Positions 13,011 through 13,471 of a stretch of DNA of 13,471 nt are shown here, piece after piece. Position 1 is the stretch's first letter. Each line of letters opens with the position of its first letter. The DNA is taken from positions 1-13,471 of the forward strand of contig JAPLMC010000045.1 of assembly GCA_026387215.1 (NCBI GenBank), read 5' to 3'. This stretch comes from Candidatus Omnitrophota bacterium. Lineage in GTDB: Bacteria; Omnitrophota; Gorgyraeia; Gorgyraeales; Gorgyraeaceae. The notes below the pieces were generated by a model, which worked only from the letters and a program-made list of their open reading frames with translations, was not told the origin of the DNA and ran no database searches. A program made the position numbers and the translations under genes.

Positions 13011-13471
13011 ATGGATTATTTATTAACTGAAGAACAGGTGATGGTGCGTGATATTGCAAGGCAGATTGCAGAGGAGAAAATCAGGCCAGTTGCAGCAAAG
13101 TATGACGCAGAAGGCATTTTTCCGTGGGATATAGTAAAGATAATGGCTGCGAGCGATTTATGCGGCATATACATTGAAGAAAAATATGGCGGCACAGGCG
13201 GAGGTGCAATGGAGCTTGTTCTTGCTACTGAAGAATTATCCAAGGCGTGCGGAGGTATTTCTCTTGCGTTTGCAGCAACTGCGCTTGGAACGTTTCCGAT
13301 TATTCTATTTGGGACAGAAGATCAGAAGCGAAAATACCTTCCTGATATAGCAAAAGGGAAAAAGCTGGCAGCATTTGCTTTAACAGAAGCAGGGGCAGGA
13401 AGTGATGCCGGAGCTATTGCAACGACTGCTGAGCTAAAAGGCGATCATTATGTTTTAAACGGCACAAAGCA
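13011..13471 (+). CDS. Acyl-CoA dehydrogenase, N-terminal part (3' partial)
   Basis: The frame is open from ATG 13011 to the window end (153 complete codons). AGGAAGG (12997-13003) is a strong ribosome site 7 bases upstream. The protein starts [20 protein letters not shown] (the first alpha-helical domain of the family), with [20 protein letters not shown] near residue 46, and the flavin/substrate signature [15 protein letters not shown] near residue 121. It fits short-chain (butyryl-CoA type) acyl-CoA dehydrogenases, which oxidise acyl-CoA with FAD and pass electrons to ETF. The catalytic Glu lies beyond the window. It is unrelated to secretion and behind a hairpin, so it starts a new transcription unit. 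Confidence 0.92.
   Translation, partial: MDYLLTEEQVMVRDIARQIAEEKIRPVAAKYDAEGIFPWDIVKIMAASDLCGIYIEEKYGGTGGGAMELVLATEELSKACGGISLAFAATALGTFPIILFGTEDQKRKYLPDIAKGKKLAAFALTEAGAGSDAGAIATTAELKGDHYVLNGTK

Overview
The window carries the inner-membrane and outer-membrane parts of a type II secretion (T2SS)/type IV pilus-like machine. All genes are on the + strand, in AT-rich DNA. Organism: a Gram-negative (diderm) bacterium, because there is a secretin with a signal peptide and several periplasmic proteins. The style of the cluster recalls uncultivated low-GC diderm lineages such as Candidatus Omnitrophota: short PilM/GspL-type proteins, and a MerR-type protein with an ExeA-type ATPase beside the secretin. 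That placement is inference, not something I could test.

Layout. (1) 1-1273: the 3' part of a large secreted or surface protein made of cadherin/Ig-like, two fibronectin-III-like and one carboxypeptidase-regulatory-like beta domains. (2) 1386-7753: a tightly packed operon in the order gspE (broken), gspF, gspI-like, gspJ-like, gspK, a gspL/PilM-PilN-type protein and a gspM/PilO-type protein. Several neighbours overlap by ATGA. The gene for the major pseudopilin (gspG) and gspH are missing from the usual place between gspF and gspI. (3) 7754-8114: a 361-base regulatory gap with a nested inverted repeat, two sigma70-type promoters, a hairpin, a 16-bp palindrome and an imperfect tandem duplication rich in TGACA boxes. 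(4) 8115-12955: a second unit with a tiny MerR-type DNA-binding protein, a strong terminator-like hairpin over its stop codon, an ExeA/GspA-type AAA+ ATPase, a GspB-like membrane protein, the secretin GspD with an unusual C-terminal extension, and a GspC-like PDZ protein. (5) 13011-13471: the start of an acyl-CoA dehydrogenase gene that runs off the window.

How they fit together: GspE would power the inner-membrane platform (GspF, L, M), which extends a pseudopilus tipped by GspI-J-K. The secretin is the outer-membrane exit pore, the GspC-like PDZ protein would link platform and pore, and the ExeA/GspB-like pair is the known type of helper for inserting a secretin through peptidoglycan. The multidomain protein at the left edge is the kind of protein such a system exports, but nothing here proves it is a substrate.

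Most notable: gspE has two separate lesions (a frame change with about 11 residues missing, and an in-frame TAA where the family has a conserved Gln), although every other machine gene is intact. The secretin carries a Lys-rich repeated linker and a C-terminal domain resembling TonB/TolA C-terminal domains. The GspL-like protein lacks the first actin-like subdomain. No RNA genes, CRISPR arrays, insertion sequences or convincing minus-strand genes were seen.
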